From positions 744,001 to 808,000 of the forward strand of contig PVNU02000424.1 in assembly GCA_003013855.2 (NCBI GenBank): a stretch of 64,000 bases of DNA. Direction: 5' to 3'. The notes under the pieces were generated by a model. The model searched no databases, was not told the DNA's origin, and saw only the letters and a list, made by a program, of their open reading frames with translations. Shown here one piece after another: positions 55,087-63,941 of this stretch (its first letter is position 1; the number at the start of each line of letters is the position of its first letter). The translations under genes and the position numbers were made by a program. This DNA comes from Liriodendron chinense (lineage: Eukaryota; Streptophyta; Magnoliopsida; Magnoliales; Magnoliaceae).

Positions 55087-56583
55087 ATGGCGGACGGTAC
55101 CAGAGGACGTCGAGTGATTGACGAGGATGATCCTACCTTCATCATCCGCCGAGGGGACCATATGTGTTCCTTGGCTATGGAGCACCAACCTCTTCCCGCC
55201 ATCAAGGGTCGAGGTACCAGAGATCACTGGGATAACTGGGTGAAGCATCCACAGCCTTTGCTTGAACGAGTATTGGCTGGTACTCCTTTTGCTGGCCTCC
55301 TCACCTTACAGCTTCCATAACAACTAGTGCCAACCGCATGATGCTCGCGGCCCTTTGCGAGAGGTGGCGGGATGAGACCCACACTTTTCAATTCCCTTGT
55401 GGCGAATGGGGCATAACTCTCCTGGATATTTATATGCAAATTGGCTTTCCATTTCATGGGGTAGTTGTTCCTCAGGTCAGCTCTCTTGCTCCTATCACTT
55501 CCACTAACTGGCTACGGCTTGTTGGTGATGTCCCGCCCGAAGATGAATTCCAAGGCCATCAAGTAAAGATGCTGATGGTTCTACAACACTTTTGCCTCCG
55601 TCATCCCCACTACCGAGCTAGAGGCCCTCCACAAAGCACGGGCCATGATCACTTATGCCTTCGGGTCCTTCCTTCTCTGCCACGCCAATGAGAGGGTTGA
55701 TCCTAAATTTCTTCGCTTGGTTGAGGATCTTCACCATCCCTACAATTGGAACGGGGCTATCCTGACTCATATTTTCTAGGGTCTAGATAAAACCAATCGG
55801 AATAGTCGGTCCTACACAGGTTTCTGGCCTGTCGTTGAGGTACTTCTCCTTTCTCCTTTCTTGGAGACATTTACCCTCTTCCTCTTTCTAATTGTTAGGT
55901 GTGCCCTTGCCCAGACTTGCTTTTATGATCATTTTCCCCATCTCGCGCCGAGGATGCGGGATGACATTGAGCCATCTTTGTATCGTCACATGTATTGGCA
56001 TCAACAAAACCGTCAGCGGAACACTCGAGTTTCTGGGGACAACTGGCGTGCCGACATAGATGGATTGACCGTTGATGATGTAAGTATCTTGCTTTCCTTA
56101 TTCCTCGTGCTGCACTGTAACTGATCGTGGTGACCTCATTTGCTGTAGCTCGCTCGGATGTCGTATGCCAGCTTCCCTCTCTATTACACCCCTTAGCGTG
56201 TGGAGGCATATGATGCTTCATGTCTCCGTATCATGCTTTCTGACGCTGAATCATTTTAGTGGTATCTGGGTGAGAGGCTACTTCGGCAGGTCACTAGGGT
56301 GGCTTGGGTCCCTTGTTCTGCACCTCCTCCAGCTGTTCAGATCCCAGCTGATGAGATAGTTGATGCTCTTGTGGGCCAGCTCGGGTTTCATTTCACGATC
56401 CCGGACCGCGACTATGATGAGTGGTATTTGCTGTACGGCCAGGGGCCTCTGCTTCCTCCGCTCTATGTTCCAGGGGGCCGTCGCAGATATGCTGGAGGCT
56501 CAGTGACAGCTCCTTTTATGGATCTTTACCGTCGAGAGAGGGACGAGAGGAGGGACGATGACGACTATGTTGGTGACTTGTAG
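55087..56583 (+). pseudogene. Antisense plant-mobile-domain gene of H
   Basis: The ATG at 55087 lies six bases after a splice-acceptor-like TTGTAG. Domain text: HWDNWVKHPQPLLERVLAGT, then after a one-base shift near 55310 MLAALCERWRDETHTFQFPCGEWGITLLD, IGFPFHGVVVP, a second shift near 55585, then ELEALHKARAMITYAFGSF, LLCHANERVDPKFLRL, YNWNGAILTHIF and FYDHFPHLAPRM. The ERWRxETHTFxxPCGE phrase is the signature of the plant mobile domain (PMD, MAIN/MAIL-type). A good intron (GAT/GTAAGT...CTGTAG) lies at 56080-56148. Stops at 55777, 56194 and 56257 are all TAG, explicable as CAG. PMD proteins act in silencing in host plants; a role here is unknown. Confidence 0.78.
56080..56148 (+). other. Predicted intron of the PMD gene
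   Basis: Donor GATGAT/GTAAGT and acceptor TTTGCTGTAG/CTC. Splicing joins VDD to LARMSYASFPLYYTP in frame, while reading through meets a stop. An intron in a gene antisense to the element survives retrotransposition, because the genomic RNA carries its complement. Confidence 0.6.
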
Positions 56584-57519
56584 CCTGCTTTTGTGAAGGT
56601 GTATTCAGCTTGCTTAATGTGCAACTTTTTGCTTTTACTTTCTTCTGTATCGAAATCTTTTGGATGAATATACAACCTCAATTCTTCTCAAATTACTTGA
56701 TGACGCCTGGATGCTTTGATTTCTGACTCATTCTTTAATGATTTATGGGAGATGAGACTTCTTAACTGTATGGATGATGACTTGAACAGTTCAGATTGCT
56801 TGATTTTGGCCCTGTGGGCCCCCTCTGGACCTCAGCTTTGCTTTGGAGCACCTTTTCTTGATGTTTTATGAGGTTAAGAAGGCTTCTTATGGTGTGGATG
56901 GTGACTTGAACGGTTCAGATTGCTATATTAGGCCTTGTGGGCCCACTTGATGATCGGATCTTGGACCTGGCCTTCTTTCTTGATGATCAAACCTTTGATC
57001 TTGCTATTTCATGACTTATGTAAGCTTTTTCATGGTTTAGATCATGCTGATCCGGTCTTCGAATGGCTCAGATTGCTTGTGGCCCTCTCTTGATCATCTT
57101 TCCCTTTCTTTGACTTGATCAGACCCATTCTGGCCGCAGTGCTTAGTGATTGGATAGGTGGGGTACCTTCCAAATGATTCTGATCGATCTCAAAGGAAAT
57201 CTGGAATGGATTGGAGCCTTGGGCGGCCCTCAGGGTGCCATTTGCTGATGTGGACTGTCAGCCTCACCTACCAACAACCATGGAGCCAATCCCGCTAGAG
57301 AGAGAGAGAGCGCGTCCGTACGGGCGGCCCAGAGCGGGCCGCCCAGGACTCGCCTCTTGTGCGGTCCGTGCGGGTTCTGGTTCGGACCTTCCTCCCCTGC
57401 TTTCTGTTGCTGTCTCCTCATTCCCTATACCAGGCTTTTCGATTCCAGCCATGTTTCCTCTCTTTGTCTCATCTTTTCTTCTCTTTTTGTCTTCTTCTCA
57501 CTTTGTCCTCTCTCAAACA
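56584..57519 (+). other. Spacer upstream of the second antisense gene
   Basis: It contains two copies (about 56770 and 56896, period ~126) of a phrase with GGTGACTTGAACGGTTCAGA. It ends with a CT-rich leader (57450-57515) before a good start context. An open frame continues upstream of 57520 to 57211, but its composition (RERERARPYG) looks like leader. Confidence 0.5.
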
Positions 57520-60066
57520 ATGGACGGTGGTGATTCAAGGGCTGTGGGGACTGTTCATGATGGGTCCCACACTTCAGATTTTCAAATGAGCTTTGATAAA
57601 GAGGAGATACCTTTAATGGATGGGGTAGATGGGGCATTAAGAGGGGGTATTGATGAAGACTTAAGCTTGGTGGTTGGTGGAGCTTTGAATGACTCCATAA
57701 ATGGTGGGATGGCTGTAAATTTGAATTTGAATGGAGCATTAGATGATGGGATTTTGGATGGTATGGATGAGATGGGGAGTGCGGCCATTGGTGAGGCTAT
57801 GCATCCCTTGAATGTGGGCCACCTAGATGACGTGATTGATGGAGGTGATGGGACCAGGATGGACATAGATGGGCTGATCTCATGTCTGGATGGGATGGAT
57901 GGTTTAGATGATACCTTTGACGGTTTGGATGCTCTTGATGAGAGCCAAGATGTGCGGCATACTTGTTTGGGTGGACTTGATGTGATCATTGATGATGTCC
58001 CCCTGATGATGGACGGTGTGGATGCCTCGATGATCCCTTTGATCAGCCAGGATGATGACTGGATTCATGATTTCCTGTTGGAGAGGGCTGCAGGTCCAGA
58101 TATGACTGTTGATTCTTTGATTGGGGTAGCCGGGACCCTTCTCGATGGTTCAGATGCATTTTTTGATGGTCAGATTGGCCAGGATGCCACGATGTGTGGT
58201 GTGATCATTGCTGATAGCCCTTTTGCTGGAGAGTATCGTCCTTCTCCTGATCGTCGGTCTTTTGCGCACTCTGTTCATGAGGTGGGCGAGTCTTCTCATG
58301 CGGCTGAGGTTATAACAATTTCAGACAGTGATGCGACTATATCAGACGTAGCCATTATTGAGGGTAGGTCAGGGGCTGTCGAGTCTGCAGAGGTTCTAGC
58401 TTTTCCTTCTCCTTCGCCCGTTGATCTTCCGATCCTAGATGAGCTGTCACTGATTTCTGGGCCTTTTGTTCTGGAGGGGGTACCAGTGAGGACTTATCAG
58501 CTGCTTCCTCGTCCTTCTTACTCGCCACGGCTGCTTACTTGGATTGATAGTTTGTCAACTTATGAGATTCGGGATTTGGAGTCCTATGGCTTCGGCAATC
58601 TGATCCATATGGCTAGAGTTGACATTGATTGGAGGATGCTCGGAGCTGCCTTAATTGACTGGGTCCCTTCATTGGACTTGTTCGCGTTCAACGATATGGA
58701 GATGGGACCCTCTTTGGAGGAACTTGCACGCATGACAGGCCTACTTTAGGATTATACTCACTATTTCTCGACGAAGACATCGCCGAAGACTGCCACACCG
58801 CAGAACTGGTTCAGGATCCCCTATCTTGTTCGGCCTGCAGCTGCCGGCCAGGATGCTGTAGTGTTCTCCTTGGACTTACTGTATGATCTTTTTTCGGGTC
58901 CTCGGAGTGTGGCCGATTCTATCCTTGCTCGGAACGTACTGATGTTCTGCTTGATAGCTGAGGTGCTGTTCTCGGGATGGTGCAGGTCCCAGACTCCTTT
59001 ACTTTTTGAGGTGATGAGCCGAGCTATCCGACGGCAGGGGATCATTTCTCTCATCTTAGCCGAGCTGTTTGATGGGCTGACTGACTGTGCCCTGGGCCGC
59101 ACTCGTGTCCTTCGCGGCTGCTGTGCATTTCTTAAGGTATCTTTTCTATACCTTTTCTTTCTTGCTTTTTAGAAATTGCTTTGCTCTAGCTGAACTTCTT
59201 TTCCTTCTTATGATCAGGTTTGGCTATGGGAGCGTCTTTCGCTGACCATTCAAGTACCTTTTCCTGACAACTGTCGCCCAGATCTTATGCGGCACATTAT
59301 GGAGTTTCTTCCGCATACAGCTAGGATGAGCGAGCCTTTGTATCGCAGGATGTTCGCTAAACTTCGTGACTGAAATGTTCGTTGGGAGTCATCTTGGCTT
59401 TCACTTCCTCCAGTGCTTTGCGATGCACACCGCCTTCTTCTGATGCTGGTAGGCTTTCGATCTTACTTTTTCTACCACCCTACCCGGTTCCTGCGGCAGT
59501 TTGGGTATGAGCAGGATGTTCCTCTTTTTGCTTTTATGGGTATCGGGCGCCGAGCGCTTCCATCTAGGATCTCTAACTTTAGGACTCGGGTCGATGGATC
59601 TTGGGCGAGTTATCTGACTGCTGATCTGCTTAGTTTTGAGTTGCGGGCCTTTCTGATGGCGACCGCCCCATATCAGTACTGGGTTGCTGAGCAGTCTTTG
59701 TATCGACGTATCCCTTGCTGACACCAGACTGCTGATGAGGATGAGCAGGATATCCTTGGAGATGCCGGCTCTTCATCTGGTTCATATGAACCCTTTGAGG
59801 AGCGCCCGTTCATTGATCATGGTTTCCTTTTGGCCACTCATGGCCATTTGCTGTCTGAGATCTCTACACTTCGGTATCATTGTGAGATGATGTCGAGGAG
59901 GTTGGCTGCCGATCAGAGGTTATCTAATGAGGAGGCCGTGATCCGTACCCTTGAGCGCGATGAGGTACATTACCTGCGTATGGAGGTGAGTAGGTTGAGA
60001 GCGAGGCTATTTCATTATGAGTCAGAGGACTTACTTGATATGGCCGAGGAGGAGGGTAGGGATTGA
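57520..60066 (+). pseudogene. Antisense 821-codon gene of H (PMD/aminotransferase-like core)
   Basis: Start chosen at 57520 (AACAATGG context; MDGGDSRAV). Exons 57520-59136 and 59218-60066 are in frame with each other. Order: residues ~25-180, an acidic MDG/LDG-rich region; ~265-275, VITISDSD, a SUMO-interaction-like motif; ~340-415, LTWIDSLSTYEIRDLESYGF, VDIDWRMLGAALIDWVPSL and FNDMEMGPSLEELARMTGL, the kind of block seen in PMD and DUF7745-type proteins; then LFSGPRSVADSILARN and, after the intron, LWERLSLTIQVPF and FLRQFGYEQDVPL; last, a coiled-coil-like tail with RLAADQRL and EVSRLRARLF. Stops TAG (58747), TGA (59371) and TGA (59719) fit CAG or CGA. The function is not known. Confidence 0.75.
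59137..59217 (+). other. Predicted intron of the second antisense gene
   Basis: 81 bp, donor AAG/GTATCT and acceptor TATGATCAG/GTT, T-rich inside. Removing it joins ...CCAFLK to VWLWERLS without a shift, and the frame then stays open except for two TGA codons. Reading through meets a stop at 59170. Confidence 0.65.
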
Positions 60067-61170
60067 TTGTATTGGCCACTTGCACATTCCTTTTTGCATA
60101 GTATATGATTGATGATGATGCATTTTTTTGTATTTTTTGAAAGAGATGACATGATATATGTAAAAGAAATATGATGCATTTAATTGAAAAGAGAAAATTG
60201 CTTGAAAATCTATTGTGCCATGAGTTGTCTTGTGAGTGTGTCTGGATTTTGAGTCAGGATATAGGAATCAGAGTTGGGTCTCGGCCAATGCTTTGACCGA
60301 TGTCTCGAGATTGTGCTCCTTTGGTCCCCTAGAGGTGTAGGCAACGGAAGCTATTACCTCCTGAGATTGTCAGAATTTGTAGAGCTCTTCGTTCCTGACT
60401 GCACTTCTTCTTGTTCTTGAACTGTGACCGCTCGAACCGATCTGGACTGTCTGATTTCCTAGTACCTGCACTTTTTTTTTCATTTGAGCCATTTTTGCCT
60501 GCAACGCTCTTTCGAGTTTTCACCACAGCCGGCCTTTTCCCATCATTTTTGCCCGTGGCGCCCTTTCAGGTTTTCACCACGTCCCGGGTGTTTGATCTTG
60601 CTTGCCCCTTGGCAGCTATGCTGTTTTTACCCTCGGCGCCCTTTCGAGTTTTCACCAAGTCCGCTGTATGCCCACTGTTTTTACTCGGAGCCCCCTTTCG
60701 GGTTTTCACTCCGCCCTCTTTGTTTAGGCACACATGTTTTTTTCTTTTTTGTGCTTTTTTTTCTTTTTTTTTTCTTTTTTCTGGATCTTTGGATAACTGT
60801 GGCGGCTAGAGGTCGGGAATCCATCGTTGCGGGCCGATGGCAGTCCTTCAGCCCTTATCCTAGGTTACGATGATAGAGCTGTCGGTCTTAGCTAAAAGAC
60901 CCTTCTGAGATGAATGGATGGATGACTGTGTTTCTTCTTGGGTTGATTTTTCTCGGGTGCCTTGCTTTGGCTTCCCTTTTTCTTTTTCTCTCTCTCTTTT
61001 TTCTTTTGTATTCTTTTTTTTTCTCTTTTTTTTGTATTATTATTTTTTTTTCTTTTGAATCCTCTTATTTGAAACACTTGTTGGTGGACGGAAATGATTT
61101 CTCAGAGGAGTTAGCTTCGACCTCTTGACTTCAGCTCTATTAAAGTAACTCTTGATAAGGTCAGAATGAC
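60067..61170. other. Convergent 3' spacer between second antisense gene and integrase
   Basis: Gene 2 (plus) and integrase (minus) converge here. A degraded 54-bp repeat with TTTCGAGTTTTCACCA occurs at about 60511, 60565, 60643 and 60697. Long T-rich stretches lie at 60470-60480, 60730-60780 and 61010-61060. No gene is seen. Confidence 0.6.
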
Positions 61171-61989
61171 TTACCCGTGAAAGATCTTCACTTTGTCAGC
61201 GTTGATTGGCTCAGGAAGATCCACCCCTCTCATGCTGGTGAGTTTGAGGGCGCCTCCGAGAAGTACTTCTCTGATGATCAGCGGCCCGTCCCACGAGGGT
61301 TTGAACTTTCCTCTGGGATCCGGAAGGTGCGACGGTAGAATCTTCTTCACGACCATGTCGCCTACCTTGAAACTTCTTTTTCGGACTCTCTTGTTGTAAG
61401 CTCGAGCGATCCTTTTCTGATAGCACTGTGAATGACTTAGTGCACGCATGCGCTTTTCATCTGCTAGCTGCAACAGATCGAATCTGGCCCGTTGCCATTC
61501 TCCTTCTTCAACTCTGCTTTCTAGTAACACCCGTAGTGATGGTATTTCCACCTCGACTGGCAGAACTGCTTCCATTCCATAAGTAAGCTCGAAAGGAGTA
61601 ACGCCCGTAGCAGATCGTACAGACGTTCGATAGGCCCAAAGTGCATATGGGAGCATATCTGACCAATCTCGATAGGTCACGACCATCTTCTCGAGTATCC
61701 TAACGATTGTCTTGTTTGCGGCTTCTACCCCACCATTCATCTGAGGACGGTAGGGGCTTGATCGATGACGTTGAATCTTGAATTTGCTGAGGAAGTCATC
61801 CATCCTCTTGTTGATAAACGGGGTCCCATTATCTGTGATGATAGCATTAGGGATTTCATACCAGCATATGGTGTTGTTCTTCATGAATTTGATCACCTGA
61901 GATGCTACAATCGTGGTGTAGGAAGCTGCCTCTACCCACTTGGTGAAGTAGTCGACTGCCACAAGTTTGTACTCATGACCATTTGATGC
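61171..61989 (-). CDS. Integrase core of H (Tat/Ogre type), C-terminal part of pol
   Basis: Catalyses insertion of element cDNA into chromosomes. On the minus strand: LVAVDYFTKWVEAASY (first Asp), AIITDNGTPFINKRM (second Asp), RSSPYRPQMNGGVEAANKTI (Glu), LPYALWAYRTSVRSATGVTPF and a C-terminal RGKFKPSWDGPLIIREV region, ending KVKIFHG and a stop at 61171. The 263-codon core is undamaged. One TAG at a Trp position (near 62028) separates it from the zinc finger upstream (WPFSM, stop, GLDIIGKISP). The text matches Ogre/Tat integrases. It lies antisense to, and convergent with, the extra genes. Confidence 0.93.
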   Translation of the reverse strand, partial: ASNGHEYKLVAVDYFTKWVEAASYTTIVASQVIKFMKNNTICWYEIPNAIITDNGTPFINKRMDDFLSKFKIQRHRSSPYRPQMNGGVEAANKTIVRILEKMVVTYRDWSDMLPYALWAYRTSVRSATGVTPFELTYGMEAVLPVEVEIPSLRVLLESRVEEGEWQRARFDLLQLADEKRMRALSHSQCYQKRIARAYNKRVRKRSFKVGDMVVKKILPSHLPDPRGKFKPSWDGPLIIREVLLGGALKLTSMRGVDLPEPINADKVKIFHG

Positions 61990-62028
61990 TTTGGGACTAA
62001 TCTTACCGATGATGTCGAGTCCCTACAT

Positions 62029-62649
62029 GGAGAAGGGCCAGGGGGTGGTCAGGTTGTATAACTCTGATGAGGGGGCATGGATTTGATTCGCATGCTCCTG
62101 ACACTTGAAGCATTTTCTGACGTGCTGGCAACAGTCTGTCTCCATGGTGAGCCAACAGTAGCCGAGTCGTAGAATCTTCTTTGCCATCATGTGCCCGTTC
62201 ATGTGTGAGCCACAGATTCCTTCGTGTATTTCTTTCATGATCTTTGCAGCTTCTGTTTCATCGATGCATCGAAGGAGGATGTGATTATAGGATCGCTTGT
62301 AAAGAATTTCGCCACTGATGGTGAACTGGCCGGCCAAACGTTGGATGGTTCGGCGATCTGTTGCTGTTGCTGACTTCAGATACTCCTGGGTTTCGAGATA
62401 TTGCTTGATGTCGGCATACCAGGGTTTGTCAGGGACAGCTTCGGCTTCTTCTATTTGCAGGCAAAAAGCAAGTTCTTCTTGAATTTCGACTGTGAGCTCC
62501 CATTCTGAAGCTCCTTTCGGGATCTCGAGCATTGACACGAGTGTGGCGAGAGCATCTGCAAACTGATTCTTGGCTCTGGGCATGTATGAGAAGGTGACTT
62601 CTTTGAATTCTTCGATCAGATTTTCAAGATACACATGATATGGTATCAA
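62029..62649 (-). CDS. Tat second RNase H end and integrase zinc finger of H
   Basis: A 208-codon piece: VTFSYMPRAKNQFADALATLVSM ends the second RNase H. An acidic linker with PWYADIKQYLETQEY follows, then the HHCC finger HEGICGSHMNGHMMAKKILRLGY...CCQHVRKCFKCQEH. It ends WPFSM at the TAG before the integrase core. The upstream break is a TAG at GDS/LIINQ (62699), where relatives have GDSQL. It is part of a single pol polyprotein. Confidence 0.9.
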
Positions 62650-62697
62650 CTTCTCGTCCTTGGTTTTCCATTTGCTATTGGTCTGATTGATGATAAG

Positions 62698-62985
62698 CTA
62701 TGAGTCTCCAAATACTCGTAGCTTTTTTACGCCCAAGATTATGGCTTCCTTTAAGCCGGCGATGCATGCTTCGTACTCTGCCATGTTGTTAGTGCACTTG
62801 AATGCTATGCACCTTGAGATAGGTATAGGGACATCATCTAGAGAGTAGAGGATTGCTCCAATACCACTTCCTTTAGAATTTGCTGCGACGTCGAAGAATA
62901 ACGTCCACTCATCTTTTTTCTTCTTTTCTTCCCCTTCAATAAGCAAGAGATCTTCATCAGGGAAGAATATCTTGAGCGGGTTGAT
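62698..62985 (-). CDS. Second (plant-type) RNase H of H
   Basis: The text PDEDLLLIEGEE, WTLFFDVAANSKGSGIGAILYS, NMAEYEACIAGLKEAIILGV and RVFGDS carries the RNase H acidic residues (D in FFDVA, E in AEYEA, D in GDS). This second domain, resembling plant RNase H1, is the hallmark of Tat elements. It joins the first domain through a one-base shift near 62975. A TAG follows GDS. Confidence 0.88.
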   Translation of the reverse strand: MNPLKIFFPDEDLLLIEGEEKKKKDEWTLFFDVAANSKGSGIGAILYSLDDVPIPISRCIAFKCTNNMAEYEACIAGLKEAIILGVKKLRVFGDS

Positions 62986-63241
62986 AATCCAAGAGGGAGT
63001 GGGCGGCAAGATGATCGGCGAGGGCCTGCCCCTTGATTGCCTTCTGAGTGACATAGGTGATGTCGAACTCAGACAGGAGTAGCTGCCATTTAGCTATCCT
63101 TCCAGTGAGTGCCGGTTTCTCGAACAGGTACTTGAGCGGATCCATGTGAGCGAGGAGGAGAATAGGGAATGCAATCATGTATTGACGAAGTCGCTGGGTT
63201 GCCCAGACTAGGGCGAGGCAAGTCTTCTCAATCGGGGAATA
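62960..63241 (-). pseudogene. RT-connection and first RNase H of H, cut by LTR L
   Basis: The frame enters at 63241 and reads IFPIEKTCLALVWATQRLRQYM, LLAHMDPLKYLFEKPALTG, RIAKWQLLLSEFDITYVTQK and KGQALADHLA, the C-terminal half of the gypsy RNase H. The RT proper and its active site would be on the far side of LTR L. An apparent start codon in a longer frame to 63265 lies in the LTR and is not real. Confidence 0.88.
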
Positions 63242-63580
63242 TGTTAGTGCACTTTTTTGTGGCATACTAGTGCACCTTGTTTGTCAATCACTTACAGCTG
63301 TGAGTCTTGTGTCGGTTGAGCCCAATGAAGACGAAGACCGAAGACTCAAGACGTCCAGCCACATCAAGGAAGAAGATTCAGGTATATGAGATGCCTTGGT
63401 GCCTTAACCTCGACCAAAACCTAACCCCTTTGTATCCTTGATGACCTTGACCATAGTTAGAACCCTTTAGGCATCATTGATAGGCCCTAGGTGTCCCATT
63501 TGATCAACCAAACCTTGGCCTTAAACGACGAGCTGAAGAAAGTAGAGATTCAGCACATTGTAGAGGGGACCCAGGCTGGT

Positions 63581-63887
63581 CCGACCGGTCAAGACCGGTC
63601 GGCCAGCAGCCCTGTTGGATTTACAAAGGCCAGCCGACCGGTCATGACCGGTCGGCCTTCACAAGTGAAGGGATACAGCAAGGTGGGCCGACCGGTCATG
63701 ACCGGTCGGCCAGTTTTTGGCTCCCACGTCCAGCAAAGGACGCCGACCGGTCATGACCGGTCGGCCTATTTGGTTTGCAGCCTGTCCAGCAAGGGGGTCC
63801 GACCGGTCATGACCGGTCGGCCCATGTATTTGGCTTGTACATTGGTCTTCCTTCAGCAGGGGAGTCCGACCGGTCATGACCGGTCGG
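63581..63887. promoter_or_regulatory. Array of six 22-bp perfect palindromes in the U3 of L
   Basis: Six copies start at 63581, 63634, 63688, 63743, 63799 and 63866. Each is CCGACCGGTC, two bases (AT; AA in the first), then GACCGGTCGG. Five are exact palindromes. Spacing is 53, 54, 55, 56 and 67 bp, near five helical turns. Three extend to GCCGAC on both sides, the DRE/CRT core. The last copy lies ~45 bp upstream of the TATA box. An enhancer role is inferred from position. Confidence 0.85.
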
Positions 63888-63933
63888 GACAGGCCGTTTT
63901 ATGGCCGTTTTATGACCGTTGGAGCCTCTTTTC

Positions 63934-63941
63934 TATAAATA
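63934..63941 (+). promoter_or_regulatory. TATA box of LTR L
   Basis: TATAAATA followed by TGGAGCTCC, matching the TATA position of the D and J copies. Transcription would start near 63965. Confidence 0.75.

Larger units (their letters stand above)
47613..63241 (-). mobile_element. Tat/Ogre-like retrotransposon H with antisense genes (partial)
   Basis: The 3' LTR on the minus strand is 47613-49153. Pol (RT end, RNase H, second RNase H, integrase) is at 63241-61171. The 12 kb between them carry tandem repeats and two antisense genes. The target duplication on the left is ACCAT (47608-47612). The other end lies beyond the window, and the RT is cut by LTR L. A second, plant-type RNase H after the first one is the mark of the Tat lineage. 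Total length must exceed 16 kb, in the Ogre range. Confidence 0.88.

Noticed and set aside
55840..55898. A further intron in the PMD gene (GAG/GTACTT to TTGTTAG)
   Set aside because: Splicing shifts the frame, whereas the genomic frame reads through. Possible, but not supported.
57211..58749. A 512-codon frame as an ordinary host gene
   Set aside because: It lies within element H, flanked by its repeats and integrase. The first ~100 codons look like leader sequence, and the frame continues after a TAG and an intron.
63581..63887. CRISPR-like appearance: short palindromic repeats at constant spacing
   Set aside because: It lies in the U3 of a plant LTR, the spacers are not of equal length, there are no cas genes, and the host is eukaryotic.
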